Positions 23,040 to 34,692 of a stretch of DNA of 64,000 nucleotides are shown here, in pieces. The number at the start of each line of letters is the position of its first letter. The first letter of the stretch is position 1. Under the pieces are notes generated by a model. That model ran no database searches, had not been told where the DNA came from, and saw only the letters and a list, made by a program, of their open reading frames with translations. Where the stretch lies: NCBI GenBank assembly GCA_027563935.2, contig CM050451.1, positions 34,549,565 to 34,613,564 of the forward strand, in the 5' to 3' direction. The translations under genes were made by a program, and so were the position numbers. This DNA comes from Costus lasius. Its lineage: Eukaryota; Streptophyta; Magnoliopsida; Zingiberales; Costaceae.

Positions 23040-25022
23040 GATACAGTCTTACGTCTCTCCGTAAATGGGTGATCAAAACGACTGTCATTGAGCATGTCAT
23101 AAGTCATGTAGAGACATGGATGACCAATAGTAGGATTTGCCCCTTCCTTCCGAGGAAGCATGATATCCACCTCGGGGCGCCCCACCTTATTGGTGCATGA
23201 CAGGAAAGTGTGGCCACACTTGTTGAGTCATGACCAATGCATTGGATAATAAACTTGAGACTAATCCAATGGCAGGATATCAGTTTAGGCAAAGGGATCT
23301 AGAATGCATGGGAATCCTCGTTGCTTGTTAGGGAGTTGTTGCCAGATGACTTAAGTCCTATGACATGGGTAGTAGTGATGTGTTGCTAGATACCTCTCAC
23401 TACTTATGATGATATTCAATCATCATTGCTATCGTCATTAGGATCCTACCGGGTCACACGCAATAGACTCTTGACGTTGTTTTATGATCTGGAAATCTTG
23501 GAATATATTTGAGTTCATTATTCTGAGTCCAAGACAGATTCATGGTTGAATCTGAGTCCAATTGGGATTCATGAGTTTGTATATGTATCCTAGTCAAGTT
23601 GGACTTGAACAAGGGATTATATACCATGTAGGATTCGAATCCTAATTAGGAGTTGGAATCCTAATCCTATTAGGAATTGGAATCCTAATCCAACTAGGAG
23701 TTGGAATCCTAATCTAATTAAGAGTTGGAATCCTGACCCTATTAGGAATTGGAATCCTAATCCAACTAGGAGTTGGAATCCTAATTTAATTAGGAGTTAG
23801 AATCCTAACCCTATTGGGAAATAGAGTCATATTCCAACTAGGAGCTGGAATCCTAATTCAATTAGGAGTTGGAATTCTAATTCTACTAGAAATGAGAATC
23901 CTAATCTAATTAGGATTCAAATCCTAATGAGAATTAGATTTGGATAAGGCCCATAGTGGTTGGGCGCAAATCCTAATCCAACTAGGATTCAAATCCTAAA
24001 GAGAATTGGATAAGGCTCATTGTGTTGGGCGCAAATCCTAATCCAATAAGGATTTATTTCCATGGGCCTAATTAGTGTTGAGATCCAAATCCAATTAGGG
24101 ATTGTGGATTAAATCTAATTGAGGCAAGTTTGAATCCTAATAGGAGTTGGAAATACACTTGGCGCATGGGATAATTCCATATATGGAATTTGCGCCAATT
24201 GGGGTGTATGAATCCTTTTGGAAAGTTGTTTCCTCAAGTGGAAACTATCTTGGACGTGTGGGGCTGATATGTTGGCAAATATGTCTTGATTTATTCAAGC
24301 AAAGATTTGGCCAATCATATATGGAAAGTCCTAATTGAATTGGAACTCAAATTACCTCTCTTGATAAGGCAAGAAGCTAGATTCTTTCCAGGCATCATGT
24401 TGCGCCTATTCAAGAGAGGATGTGGCTGAACTCTTATGGCAATTCCTTGGAGGAATTGTGCCAAGAGCATAGAAGGAAAGAGAGGTGGCGGTTTGGCTTG
24501 GTCGGTTATAAAAGAAGGGGTATACGCCCCCTCTTGTGATGACGATTTCGATGATCATTGGATGAACATCAAGTGCAGAATTCTTCTTGAGGAAAAGGCA
24601 ACTTGGAGTTGCGCAAGTCCTAGAATTCAAGCCGCCCTCTTCTTCTTGTGGAGCGCCACCCTCTCTTCTCTTCCTCTTGTCTTTGGCCGAGAGTCTCCAA
24701 GCAAGGAGACAAGTTGGCGTGAAGAGCAAGGAGGAAGGAGAAGGAGATTCCGAGAGGTGATCTTCTCTTCCCGAGGCTAGCACCGAGCGTGGAAGGGAGC
24801 AACGTTGAGAAGGTCGACGCGTGGATACTTGTAGAGGACGAGCACGTGAGCGTCTTCAACTTGGCACCTTCATCCTAACAAGCAATAGAGGTACTAACCC
24901 TAACACATCCTTGTGTTCTCTCTCTCGCATGGATCCTTGGGAAAGGAATGTGTTTCGGGTGTAATGCTTCTTCCGCTGCGTCCTGGGACTGCAAAATTTT
25001 AAATTACACCCGGCATTCCCCA
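23040..25022 (+). repeat. 5' LTR of Copia B, second piece
   Basis: This continues to CATTCCCCA just before the primer site. With 20916-21349 the LTR is 2417 bp, long for an Angela-like element. About 23628-23940 is a 24-bp tandem array. From 24182 on there is no partner in the window because Copia A3 interrupts the 3' LTR. Confidence 0.88.
23628..23940 (+). repeat. 24-bp tandem array in Copia B 5' LTR
   Basis: Monomers of the type AGGAGTTGGAATCCTAATCC plus four bases repeat with small changes. Each contains short self-complementary segments such as CCTAATTAGG. Confidence 0.9.
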
Positions 25023-26246
25023 ATAGTGGTATCAGAGCTACTTGCGAGAAACACAAGGTGTACGTTTGCTTGTGTAAAAAAATTTTTGGAAAATTTTTCG
25101 TTCATCCATGCGCGTTTCACCTAGAAGGCGCTTTCATCCAAACTTCTTTTATCAATTTTTATGGACGAAATTTGGATTGTGTTTATGATGGATTTAAGAC
25201 CAAAGGCGCACGTAGTTTTGTCAAGTAGGACGGGCATTGTGTCTTCGGACTGGCCGGGTCTCTTGATCTGACAAAATTGCCAGCCGATAGGGTCCATGAA
25301 TTCATCATGAAACTTGATCCCAATTTTAACATAAATTTGATTGAGAGAGTGCTTTGGATGAAGTTGGCGCATAAGGGGATAAAATTTGATTATTCCGGTT
25401 TTTCAAATTTTATATATGCGCCACTTGTCTCTTCCATGGGTTGATATGGTCATAGCGAGTGCCCTCCTGTGTTGTGATGTGGAAGCATGTTTCCACCTGA
25501 GATGAATGCTTGTAAAATCTTTCTACCACCTGCGTGTGGTTCTCCCCTTCTTGATGTAAAATTTTCATCTTTCCTTAGAATAGATGTAGAATTGTTTACA
25601 TGAGATAGGTTAAGGTTCATCAAAAACAACAAGGTGTCTTCTTCAACCGATATCAGAGTAGCGCCAGCTTTAGAAGCGTGGTGATGGACTTGCGGCTGAA
25701 GGAAGGACACTTGCTTTCGGCTTCTGGCATGGGCTGATTTGCTTCAGGGACTCACAACCCTTGGATGCACAATAACATGTCACATGGCTCGTGACAAGTT
25801 ATGTGTATGAAAAGGGCTATGACCATATCGACCAAAATAGCATGCCTGTGATGGTTTATTATTCTGTCCATAGCATGCCTGTGATGTTTTTCCTTTGCTG
25901 CCATAACCATAGGAAAACTGCATGCTAGAAAAGAATAAAACAAACATGCAAAAACTCTCAATACAATATCAAGTCGATAGCCTTCTAACGCGTAGCCCTC
26001 ACCAAACTATTGATCGGTGATGTTGTGAACTGTTTCCCACCCTCGTGGGACATACCCACTTATCTTTAGGAGGTGTGTGGTGACAATGATTTCCCCAGTC
26101 CAGTTTTAACCTGGGCGTGCCTTCGCAAGGAAATTCGTTGGCCCTGGGCATAACGGTTAGGACCAGACTTGACTAGTTTTTCATATGTCACTGACATGAT
26201 GAATCACTAGAGGCAGCTATTGAGAGGATAGGGTTCTGTGTTGTAT
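25023..26246 (+). other. Copia B leader, first part, with primer-binding site
   Basis: TGGTATCAGAGC at 25027-25038 is the initiator-Met primer site. The rest has no credible gene. Near 26036-26049, CCCAC pairs with GTGGG, matching in position the hairpin CCCACTCAGTGGG of the Copia A leader. It is cut by the Tekay element at TGTAT (26242-26246). Confidence 0.75.
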
Positions 26247-28155
26247 TGTAACATCCCACATTCTTAACCCCAAACAAATGGCACAATTCACAAATGATAC
26301 AGGATGTTTCATATAAGATCGATCATATGCTAGGTAAAACCGAGTTCAAGAAAACACGATCTGAAAAATTTCATAAATCCATACACACAAATTCACAAAA
26401 CTCAAATCTCATAAGGGTACCTGCCACCACGCAATCCTTGCACTAGACATATGCAAGGCAACAGTTATATCAAAACCGATTCAAATTCATAAAATCCATA
26501 AAGGTACCTGCCACCAGGCAATACTTGTACTAGACATATGCAAGTTACAGGGTATATCAAAACCGATTGCACGGAATATACAACAAGCCGAAATTCAAAA
26601 CAAAATCACAAAATCGATTTTATAAACCCATACCAAACACCGAAACCAGGCTGAAGCCCGCGGTGACACAAAAATCAAACTCAGTTAACTGCCACAATCT
26701 GGCAACACAAATTCACATAGTTCACATGGTTCACATCACATAGTTCACATAGTTCATGTAAATCATATGGTTTAGCCACAACCGGCTCCAGAAAATTTTA
26801 GCATAAAAGTTCTTAAGCAGCAGACATAATATCCACGCCAATGTTACTCATGAAATGCGCCCCTGCTCTATGCTTGAAAATAGTGAGGGGTGAGCTACAC
26901 AGCCCAGTGAGTGGATAGTCTAAATCGACCATCCATAACATACACTCAAAAATATAGGCAGATTATTTTAAAAATCTTTAACAAGAACATTATGTCAACA
27001 TATAACAAAATAAAGAAACAGAAATCATATAGACAGTCAGATGTACACACTAGCATATAACAAACTCATGTTCACAAACTCAGGTTTTAGAGTTTTACTC
27101 TAACCCAATTAAACACATATATTTTAAACCAACTAAACACATAACAACTTAGGTTCACAAACTCAGGTTCTAGAGTTATACTCTAAACCACTAAACACAC
27201 CAACACATAAGCAACCTAGTTGTCCAGCATATTCAGTAGTGACCAATATGGTCTAACCCGGCTTGGCCAAAGCACTGGGAGCCGCATGCAACACATAAAC
27301 ATGGATAGTGAGTAGAATCAAGAGGTGGCCCCCGCCAGGTCACGACGTGGCACTTTGCTCCCTCACCCCATAACACATCAGAGTGATGACATCAAGAGGT
27401 GGCCCCTGTCTGATCAAGACATGGCACTTTGCGTCTTATATCACCCTGTCACATAAAGAGTAATGACATCAAGAGGTGGCCCCTGTCTGATCAAGACATG
27501 GCACTTTGCGTCTTATATTACCCCATCACATAAAAGAGTTATGACATCAAGAGGTGGCCCCTGTCCGACCAAGACATGGCACTTTGCGTCAAAAACCCGT
27601 TCTCCCAAAAGGTTCCTACTGGACAACAGACACATCTTATTTCATATTTCACATAGGTGAACATATTTCACAAAGGTGGACTCCTAAGTGTCAACTATAC
27701 TCTAGGATAGTCATCACAAAAATCATATCGGGCAGGCTGAACATCAACCCCCATCACAATAATCATAATAGGCAGGCTGAACATCAACCTCCTCACATAT
27801 CACAATACAGGGCTGAAATTCAAACCCTTAACATAACACATAAGGACTATCCCCTTGAGTTCATAGTTACACCTAGCCTTAGTCCTAACCAACACATAAC
27901 ACATAATATTCAAAATTCTCATAATCACATAATTTTCAAAAATCTCGTAACCACATAATGTTCACAATTTACATAACAACATAATATTCCAAAAATCACA
28001 TAAACTCCTAATATTTAAAAATCACACAATTACATAATATTAACAATCATATAATGTAGTGTGGTCCTTAGGTTTCATGCTGATTAGTTCAGTCAAACTT
28101 TACTAGGTTATCACCCAAATTTCTCAAACAATTTCTCAACATTGTAGTTAACAAG
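26247..28155 (-). repeat. 3' LTR of Tekay element, outer piece
   Basis: This matches 51710-53618. It is interrupted at ACAAG by CRM-like element 2 and resumes at 36364. Confidence 0.95.
27314..27590 (-). repeat. 78-bp tandem repeat in Tekay LTR
   Basis: About four copies of a unit containing ATCAAGAGGTGGCCCC and ACATGGCACTTTGCGTC; the first is diverged. The same array is in the other LTR (52777-53053). Confidence 0.85.
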
Positions 28156-29903
28156 TGATGTGGGACCGAGGCAGGATCTTCGGAGGTCCGCCCGGGTTCG
28201 AAAGAAGCCCTCTAGGTATGGCTATCCTAGCCCCTAGACTTGGCTTCCTTAGGACCCCATTTTGCTTATTTTGTCTTAGATTAGGGTGCATCATGAGGTA
28301 GGTTAGATCCACCCTCAAATTACACCAAGTAGCTACATTTCTAGGTTTCGCCACTTATGTATGGTAGGTTAGTTCATGCAATTAATGTAATAGATTAGGG
28401 CACTACATTTGGGGACTCAAGTCAAAATCAGGTCAAGATACATCAAGGAGGCGCCAAGCTCAAACCCAACCCATCATGAAGTATACTCTCAACAAATCCA
28501 CCCAAGTTTCACCCTCCATGTTGTCATCCATGTGGATCCATTTTGTCTTCATCTCCAACAGCCCTTTCTACTTGAGGAAGGGGCTCAAGTCAAGATGTTT
28601 GCGCCAGGTATTCAGCAGCCCTTGAGGGTAAAGGACAGCCTACAAGCAAGGAAAGGGGTCAGCCACAACACCACCCCCAAGTGCAGGAAGTTGCCTACCC
28701 AATTCCAGAAATCTGCAGCCCACTTCTTCCAAGAGGATCGCCAGCTTTAAAGAAGGGAATCAGCTTATTCAATGTGCCCCTAGCCAGCTAATCCCCCCCT
28801 TACCACTTAGGGGAAAGCTCCAAAGAAAGTTCAAAGAGGGCAGCCCACAAACAAGGAAAGTTGCAGCCCATCAATGCTCCCTGCGCAAGTGCAGAATTCT
28901 GTTTTGTTTTTTGTTTGTTGTTTGTTTGTCTTGAGCGCCTAGAGCAGGAGATATCCGTTGGGAGTCTTCTATATTGCTGTACCCTTTTGTAAGCTTGAGT
29001 TCAGTTGAATAGTTTTAGAGAAAATCCAGAAGTGTGTCTTCTAGTGGTGTGTGTCACCTCAACTCTTCCCCCCCTCTCTTCCAACCCTAACCGAGAACTC
29101 CCTTCCACTTCCCCTCTTCAGTCCTCTTCACCACTTGCTCAAGGTCCTGAGTTGGAAGCCCTCACCATCTCCTTTCATCAGCCTTGAAGAGTCTTCAGTC
29201 CAAGAGGAGGAGCTGAGTCCAACCGAGACTCCAAGGGGTGTCATCTACACCATGCCGAGACCAAGCACCACCTTAAGTTAGCTAAGTTTCTTCTCTCCCT
29301 TGATTGATGTTTCCTTGATGTTTTTGAGCACCCATCTACACTCACATTCCTGTTCTTGAAGGTTGCACAAGGATCAGAAGCTATGCAAGGCGTCATTCCC
29401 CTCTCTCCCCCCTCTAATAGCTAGTCTCTAGATTGTTAGCAAGGGAACTTGGAGAACTAGTCTCCCCCTTGGTTGTGAATGTAAAAGGCCTCTTAATATT
29501 TGTCAAATACTCACCCACGCATGTGTGGGAATGCTGTAATGCCATGGTTGTAAGCTCATAGGGCCCTACTTCGTGAGTTCAACCATTGGACCGGTGAAGA
29601 ACGGGAAGTTCGCCCTTTCTATTCTCAAAGGGCGCAAGGTGAGCCTCTCCCTTAGAATAGTGTTGTTTTTCAAGCTCTAGATTGCATGATAGGTTTCAAT
29701 TCAGTTTTACACTTGCCCTAGACTTGCATGATAGGTTCTAAGTTCAGTTTGCTACTTGCCTAATTTCGGTTTTTACCTACAACTACTCAAAACAAGCTAT
29801 TTTCAACTACGTTAGTATAAGGGGTTTCATTATTCTATACGTAACTATCAAATGTTTTCAAAACGCGTTGTTTGAATGTGTGCATGCTTAGCACCCCCTA
29901 TCA
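28156..29903 (+). repeat. 5' LTR of CRM-like element 2
   Basis: 1748 bp, TGATGTGGGACC to CCCCTATCA. TTCTATATTG near 28967 is a TATA-like site. Sequence blocks near both ends are shared with the LTRs of Gypsy element 1, including the stretch TGTGTCTTCTAGTGGTGTGT. Confidence 0.95.
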
Positions 29904-29906
29904 TCT

Positions 29907-29918
29907 TGGTATCAGAGC
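29907..29918 (+). other. Primer-binding site, CRM-like element 2
   Basis: TGGTATCAGAGC, complementary to initiator-Met tRNA, three bases after the LTR. Confidence 0.92.
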
Positions 29919-30066
29919 TTAGGCTCTTAGAGTAGGATTTTATAAGACCAAAACTTTATTTTCCTACTACTAGGACGATTTTGGACCTAGGTGCTTGAAA
30001 GAACTTGAGTAGATATATTTACCACCTTAGGATCTATTTTCAAAACTCTATTTGTTTTCAAAAACA

Positions 30067-33000
30067 ATGGCTACTAGATCCGGTGCTCCCTATGGTCTCA
30101 ATCAAGCTATTGACCATGAGGTGAGTGCCCTCTCAATTGATATGGCCTCCATTAAAGAAACCCTAGCATCCCTTCAACACTCCATAGGTGTCATAGACAA
30201 TAGGCTTAACACCCTAGAGTCTAACTCAAAAATGGATCCCCAAAATACTAGCCGACCTAATAGTGGATCCCACACGAGGGAACCAAATGACCTAGGACCT
30301 CCCTCACACACCCCTAGAGTCAATTATGCTCAAACCGAATGGGGAGGGCCTTATGCTCAACAACCACCCTATCATAGACCTAGGGATCATGATGTGCAAC
30401 GTGCCATCAAGATCAACCCCCCTACTTTTAGTGGATCCCTTAACCCTAAGGAATTCCTAGATTGGACCACAAAGCTAGATCAATACTTTGACTATAGCCT
30501 TGTGCACAACGAAAGTAAGGTTAGGTTCACAAAGTGCTTACTAGAAGGACCCGCTAGACTCTATTGGACCCATGTTGAGAGAACCATAGAAAGGGATGGT
30601 AAGCCACCCGTCGAGTCGTGGGATGAGATGAAATTCCTACTTAGGCAAAAGTATGTTCCCCCCGGCTTCATGCAAAAGCTTAAAGACGAACTCGGTAGTC
30701 ACACTCAAGGTTCCTCTACGGTAGAAGCCTACCAAACCAAGTTAGAAGAGCTTCTCATTAGGTGTGAGGTCAATGAAGACCCAGGTATGATCCTAAGTAG
30801 ATTCAAGAATGGCCTTAGATCTGACATTAAAAGAGCGTTAACCTATTTCCAATTAGACACCCCCGAGATAGCTTATCAAAGGGCCATAGAGGTTGAACAG
30901 GAACTTAAGAATAGGAAGGAGACTCTCCCTTCCCGGCCTATCTATAGGCCCGCTCCTATACACCAACCTTCTAGCTCAGCCCCCAAGCCTAGGCCTGCTC
31001 AAAATATAGAAAACCCCCCCGCTTGTTTTAACTGTAGGCAAAGGGGACATCTTGCGAAGGACTGCCCTAAGAAAGTCATGGTCCTAACTGAGGAAAACAT
31101 AGACCCTGAACCCACCTTAGAGGGGGACCCTGATCAAGAGATTGAAGTCAATGACTATGACAGTAGTGATGATATCTTCAACACCTTAGGGGTAGTTAGG
31201 TGTACCCTTGTCAAACCTACCCCCACTGAAGACTGGCGCCGGACTAGTATCTTCCACACCTACACCAAATGCCATGGTCACATGTGCAAGGTGGTCATTG
31301 ATGGAGGAAGCAGTCTCAATGCTGTCTCCCACATAGCTGCTACTAAACTGAATCTCAAAATGGAACCCCGACCTAGCCCTTACAACATTTCCTGGGTCAA
31401 CCAAACTAGTGTTCCAGTGACCCATAGATGCCTTGTGCCTATCCAATTTGGCACATATGAGGATAAGGTTTGGTGTGACGTCCTCACCATGGATGTAGCC
31501 CAAATCCTGTTAGGCCGCCCTTGGCTCTATGACATGGACGTTGTCCACTACGGCAGGACAAACACATATGTCTTTAACCATAAGGAGCAAAAGATTAGGT
31601 TAAAACCTTCTCTTCCCAAAGAGCTTAGAGCTACAACTAGTAAGGGTAAGGTAGAGGAACCCAAGAGTAGTCAGCCCACCGTTCAACTTATAAGGCCCCA
31701 GACCTTCACTAAGGAGATCATAGAAGATCAACCCCTGTATACCTTAGTCATCAAAGAAATCAACCCCGAAGTAGAAGAGAAACCTTCTCCCGAAGTAGAA
31801 GCCTTGCTCCAGGAATTTAGTGAGCTCACTCCCGAGGACCTCCCTGAAGGACTGCCACCCCTTAGGGATATACAACATGCCATAGACCTAGTACCTGGAT
31901 CCTCTCTTCCCAACCTACCTCACTATAGGATGAACCCTACCGAACATGCGGAGCTTAAAAGACAAGTAGATGACTTGATGTGTAAGGGTTACATAAGGGA
32001 AAGCCTAAGTCCCTGCGCCGTCCCAGCCCTTCTTACCCCAAAGAAGGATGGCAGCTGGCGCATGTGCATAGATTGTAGAGCCATCAACAAGATTACTATC
32101 AAGTATAGGTTTCCCATACCTAGACTTGATGATATGCTAGATATGTTAGTAGGATCCAAGTGGTTCTCCAAGCTCGACCTTAGGAGTGGGTACCATCAAG
32201 TCAGGATAAGGGAAGGGGATGAGTGGAAGACCGCATTCAAAACCAAGGATGGTCTATATGAGTGGTTAGTCATGCCTTTTGGGCTAACCAATGCCCCTTC
32301 CACATTCATGAGGCTTATGACCCAAGTGCTTAGACCCTACATAGGGAAATTCCTAGTTGTGTACTTTGATGACATACTTATCTATAGTAAGTCACAGGAG
32401 GAGCACTTAGAGCACTTAAGGCAAACCCTAACCCTCCTTAGAGATGAAAAGCTTTATGTTAACTTGAAGAAGTGTTCTTTCCTATCTCCCAAAGTTGTCT
32501 TTCTAGGGTTCATTGTTTCGGATTTAGGGCTTCAAGCTGATCCATCTAAGGTCCAAGCCATACTAGACTGGCCAGAACCCAAAACCCTCACTGAAGTTAG
32601 GAGTTTCCATGGCCTTGCTACCTTCTACCGTAGGTTTATACGGAATTTTAGCACCATAGTAGCTCCTATCACCAATTGCATGAAACAAGGGGACTTTAGT
32701 TGGACTAAGTCTGCCAATAGAGCCTTCACTGAACTTAAAAGTAGGATGACCTCTGCCCCTGTTTTAAGATTGCCTGACTTTGGCAAGGTCTTTTTGGTTG
32801 ATTGCGATGCTTCTGGCATTGGCATAGGTGGGACCCTCAGCCAAGAAGGTCACCCTATTGCCTTCTTCAGTGAAAAGCTGAATGAGGCCAAGCAGAAGTA
32901 CTCAACCTACGACAAAGAGTTCTATGCCGTGGTTCAATCTTTGAGGCATTGGCGGCACTACCTTCTCCACCATGAGTTTACATTAAATAGTGATCACCAA

Positions 33001-34692
33001 GCCCTATCTTACCTTAGTGCCCAAAGAAAACTCAATGCGAGACATGCTAAATGGGTAGAGTATCTACAGCAGTACACTTTTGTCCTAAAACACAAGTCTG
33101 GAGTTAACAACAAAGTTGCTGATGCTTTAAGTAGGGTAGTCTTCATTTTGCAAACTATGCATGCTGAGCTTGTAGGATTTGATCATATGAAAGCTGCTTA
33201 TTTAGATTGCCCTGATTTTTCTACTATATATGCTGACCTAACTAGGGATGCCATGAGTCACCCTCTATACACCCTTAAGGATGGGTATCTTTTTCTTGGG
33301 CCGACACTTTGCGTGCCTAAGACCTCAATCCGGGATTTCCTCATTTGGGAACTCCATGGGGGAGGGTCTGCTGGGCACCACGGTCGAGAAAAGACCCGCG
33401 CTTTGGTAGAGGAGCGGTTCTTTTGGCCTAGACTCTACCGAGATGTGGCCAAGATAGTTAGGCATTGTGGGACCTGTCAATCCACCAAGGTCCAGAAGCA
33501 CAATTTTGGACTGTACACCCCTCTGCCCATTCCCCAGGCACCATGGCAGGATATCAGTATGGACTTTGTTCTAGGATTGCCTAGGACTGCAGCTAGGCAT
33601 GACTCTATTTATGTCGTGGTAGATAGGTTTACCAAAATGGCACATTTTATACCTTGCACTAAGACTACCGATGCCTCCCATATGGCCAGGATCTTCTTTA
33701 GAGACATTGTTAGGCTGCATGGTACCCCTCTCACTATAGTTTCGGATAGAGACACCAGGTTCGTTAGCCATTTTTGGAGGACACTATGGGCTCTGCTAGG
33801 CACAAAGCTGAAGTTCTCAACGGCCTACCATCCCCAGACGGATGGGCAGACCGAAGTGGTCAACAGATCACTTGGGAGCATCCTTAGGAGTCTCGTAGGA
33901 GAACACCCCAGTGATTGGGACAAGCTGTTGCCCACAGCTGAATTCTCCTACAATAGTGTTCCAAATAGGACTACTGGCCTGTCTCCCTTCCAGGCAAACT
34001 TAGGGTACCAACCTAATAAGCCCATTGATCTATTTACTGCCCCTAAGCATTGCAAGACTTCTATTTCGGCCCGAGATTATGCTTTCCATATTTCACAGTT
34101 ACATCATGAGTTATTTAGCAAGATTCAGGATTCTGTTAATCAATACCGTGATGATACTAATAAACGACGCCGAGAGAAGGTATTTTCTGTAGGGGACCAG
34201 GTAATGTTGCGGGTCCGGGAGGAGCGTATCCAAGGACACGGTCGCAAGTTGGACGCGAAGGGGATCGGGCCCTTCTCTATTTTGAAGAGGGTCAACAACA
34301 ACGCCTACCTATTGGATCTACCCCCAGAATTGGGGATATCCTCCACCATCAATGTGGAGGATCTGACGCTTTATCATCCACCTCTCTCCATACAAGAACC
34401 CGACATCTGCCGCGAGCCAGAAATTGAGGCCATACACGAGGACCAGACCCGACTCACCCCTGACGAGGTACAGCTTTATTACCGCGTCAAATTTACTGAT
34501 GGTGAGGAGGCATGGCTTCCCGAGGAAGAACTTGCTAGGTCTGCACCTGAGCTTCTCCAAGGGTACAAAGACAATTCTCCAGAGGAGAATTCTTCTCACC
34601 CCGGGAGAGCTGATGTGGGACCGAGGCAGGATCTTCGGAGGTCCGCCCGGGTTCGAAAGAAGCCCTCTAGGTATGGCTATCCTAGCCCCTAG
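30067..34692 (+). CDS. CRM-like gag-pol polyprotein, intact
   Basis: The first ATG of the frame is at 30067 (MATRSGAPYG), giving 1541 aa; the frame is open slightly further upstream without ATG. Order: coiled-coil-like N-terminus; retrotransposon gag capsid (about 115-285); CCHC zinc knuckle (CFNCRQRGHLAKDC, 320-333); aspartic protease with DGGSS (Asp412); RT with YFDD (766-769); RNase H (DCDAS, about 914); integrase zinc site, then DDE residues near Asp1166, Asp1227 and Glu1263; GPY/F-type C-terminus (about 1370-1440). The final tail (about 1455-1541) has EAWLPEEEL and SPEENSSHPGRADVG and lacks an ordinary chromodomain. The last 27 residues lie in the 3' LTR. Tail and LTR overlap support the CRM clade. 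Confidence 0.93.
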   Translation: MATRSGAPYGLNQAIDHEVSALSIDMASIKETLASLQHSIGVIDNRLNTLESNSKMDPQNTSRPNSGSHTREPNDLGPPSHTPRVNYAQTEWGGPYAQQPPYHRPRDHDVQRAIKINPPTFSGSLNPKEFLDWTTKLDQYFDYSLVHNESKVRFTKCLLEGPARLYWTHVERTIERDGKPPVESWDEMKFLLRQKYVPPGFMQKLKDELGSHTQGSSTVEAYQTKLEELLIRCEVNEDPGMILSRFKNGLRSDIKRALTYFQLDTPEIAYQRAIEVEQELKNRKETLPSRPIYRPAPIHQPSSSAPKPRPAQNIENPPACFNCRQRGHLAKDCPKKVMVLTEENIDPEPTLEGDPDQEIEVNDYDSSDDIFNTLGVVRCTLVKPTPTEDWRRTSIFHTYTKCHGHMCKVVIDGGSSLNAVSHIAATKLNLKMEPRPSPYNISWVNQTSVPVTHRCLVPIQFGTYEDKVWCDVLTMDVAQILLGRPWLYDMDVVHYGRTNTYVFNHKEQKIRLKPSLPKELRATTSKGKVEEPKSSQPTVQLIRPQTFTKEIIEDQPLYTLVIKEINPEVEEKPSPEVEALLQEFSELTPEDLPEGLPPLRDIQHAIDLVPGSSLPNLPHYRMNPTEHAELKRQVDDLMCKGYIRESLSPCAVPALLTPKKDGSWRMCIDCRAINKITIKYRFPIPRLDDMLDMLVGSKWFSKLDLRSGYHQVRIREGDEWKTAFKTKDGLYEWLVMPFGLTNAPSTFMRLMTQVLRPYIGKFLVVYFDDILIYSKSQEEHLEHLRQTLTLLRDEKLYVNLKKCSFLSPKVVFLGFIVSDLGLQADPSKVQAILDWPEPKTLTEVRSFHGLATFYRRFIRNFSTIVAPITNCMKQGDFSWTKSANRAFTELKSRMTSAPVLRLPDFGKVFLVDCDASGIGIGGTLSQEGHPIAFFSEKLNEAKQKYSTYDKEFYAVVQSLRHWRHYLLHHEFTLNSDHQALSYLSAQRKLNARHAKWVEYLQQYTFVLKHKSGVNNKVADALSRVVFILQTMHAELVGFDHMKAAYLDCPDFSTIYADLTRDAMSHPLYTLKDGYLFLGPTLCVPKTSIRDFLIWELHGGGSAGHHGREKTRALVEERFFWPRLYRDVAKIVRHCGTCQSTKVQKHNFGLYTPLPIPQAPWQDISMDFVLGLPRTAARHDSIYVVVDRFTKMAHFIPCTKTTDASHMARIFFRDIVRLHGTPLTIVSDRDTRFVSHFWRTLWALLGTKLKFSTAYHPQTDGQTEVVNRSLGSILRSLVGEHPSDWDKLLPTAEFSYNSVPNRTTGLSPFQANLGYQPNKPIDLFTAPKHCKTSISARDYAFHISQLHHELFSKIQDSVNQYRDDTNKRRREKVFSVGDQVMLRVREERIQGHGRKLDAKGIGPFSILKRVNNNAYLLDLPPELGISSTINVEDLTLYHPPLSIQEPDICREPEIEAIHEDQTRLTPDEVQLYYRVKFTDGEEAWLPEEELARSAPELLQGYKDNSPEENSSHPGRADVGPRQDLRRSARVRKKPSRYGYPSP
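34599..34610 (+). other. Purine tract of CRM-like element 2, inside the ORF
   Basis: CCCCGGGAGAGC directly precedes the 3' LTR; Gypsy element 1 has CTCGGGGAGAGC at the same place. The tract is also coding (HPGRA), so it is under two constraints. Confidence 0.7.

Noticed and set aside
23628..23940. CRISPR-like or satellite array
   Set aside because: Monomers are contiguous without unique spacers, and the array is confined to an LTR in a plant genome.
29907..29918. tRNA gene at TGGTATCAGAGC sites
   Set aside because: Only the short primer complement is present, at LTR borders; there is no cloverleaf.
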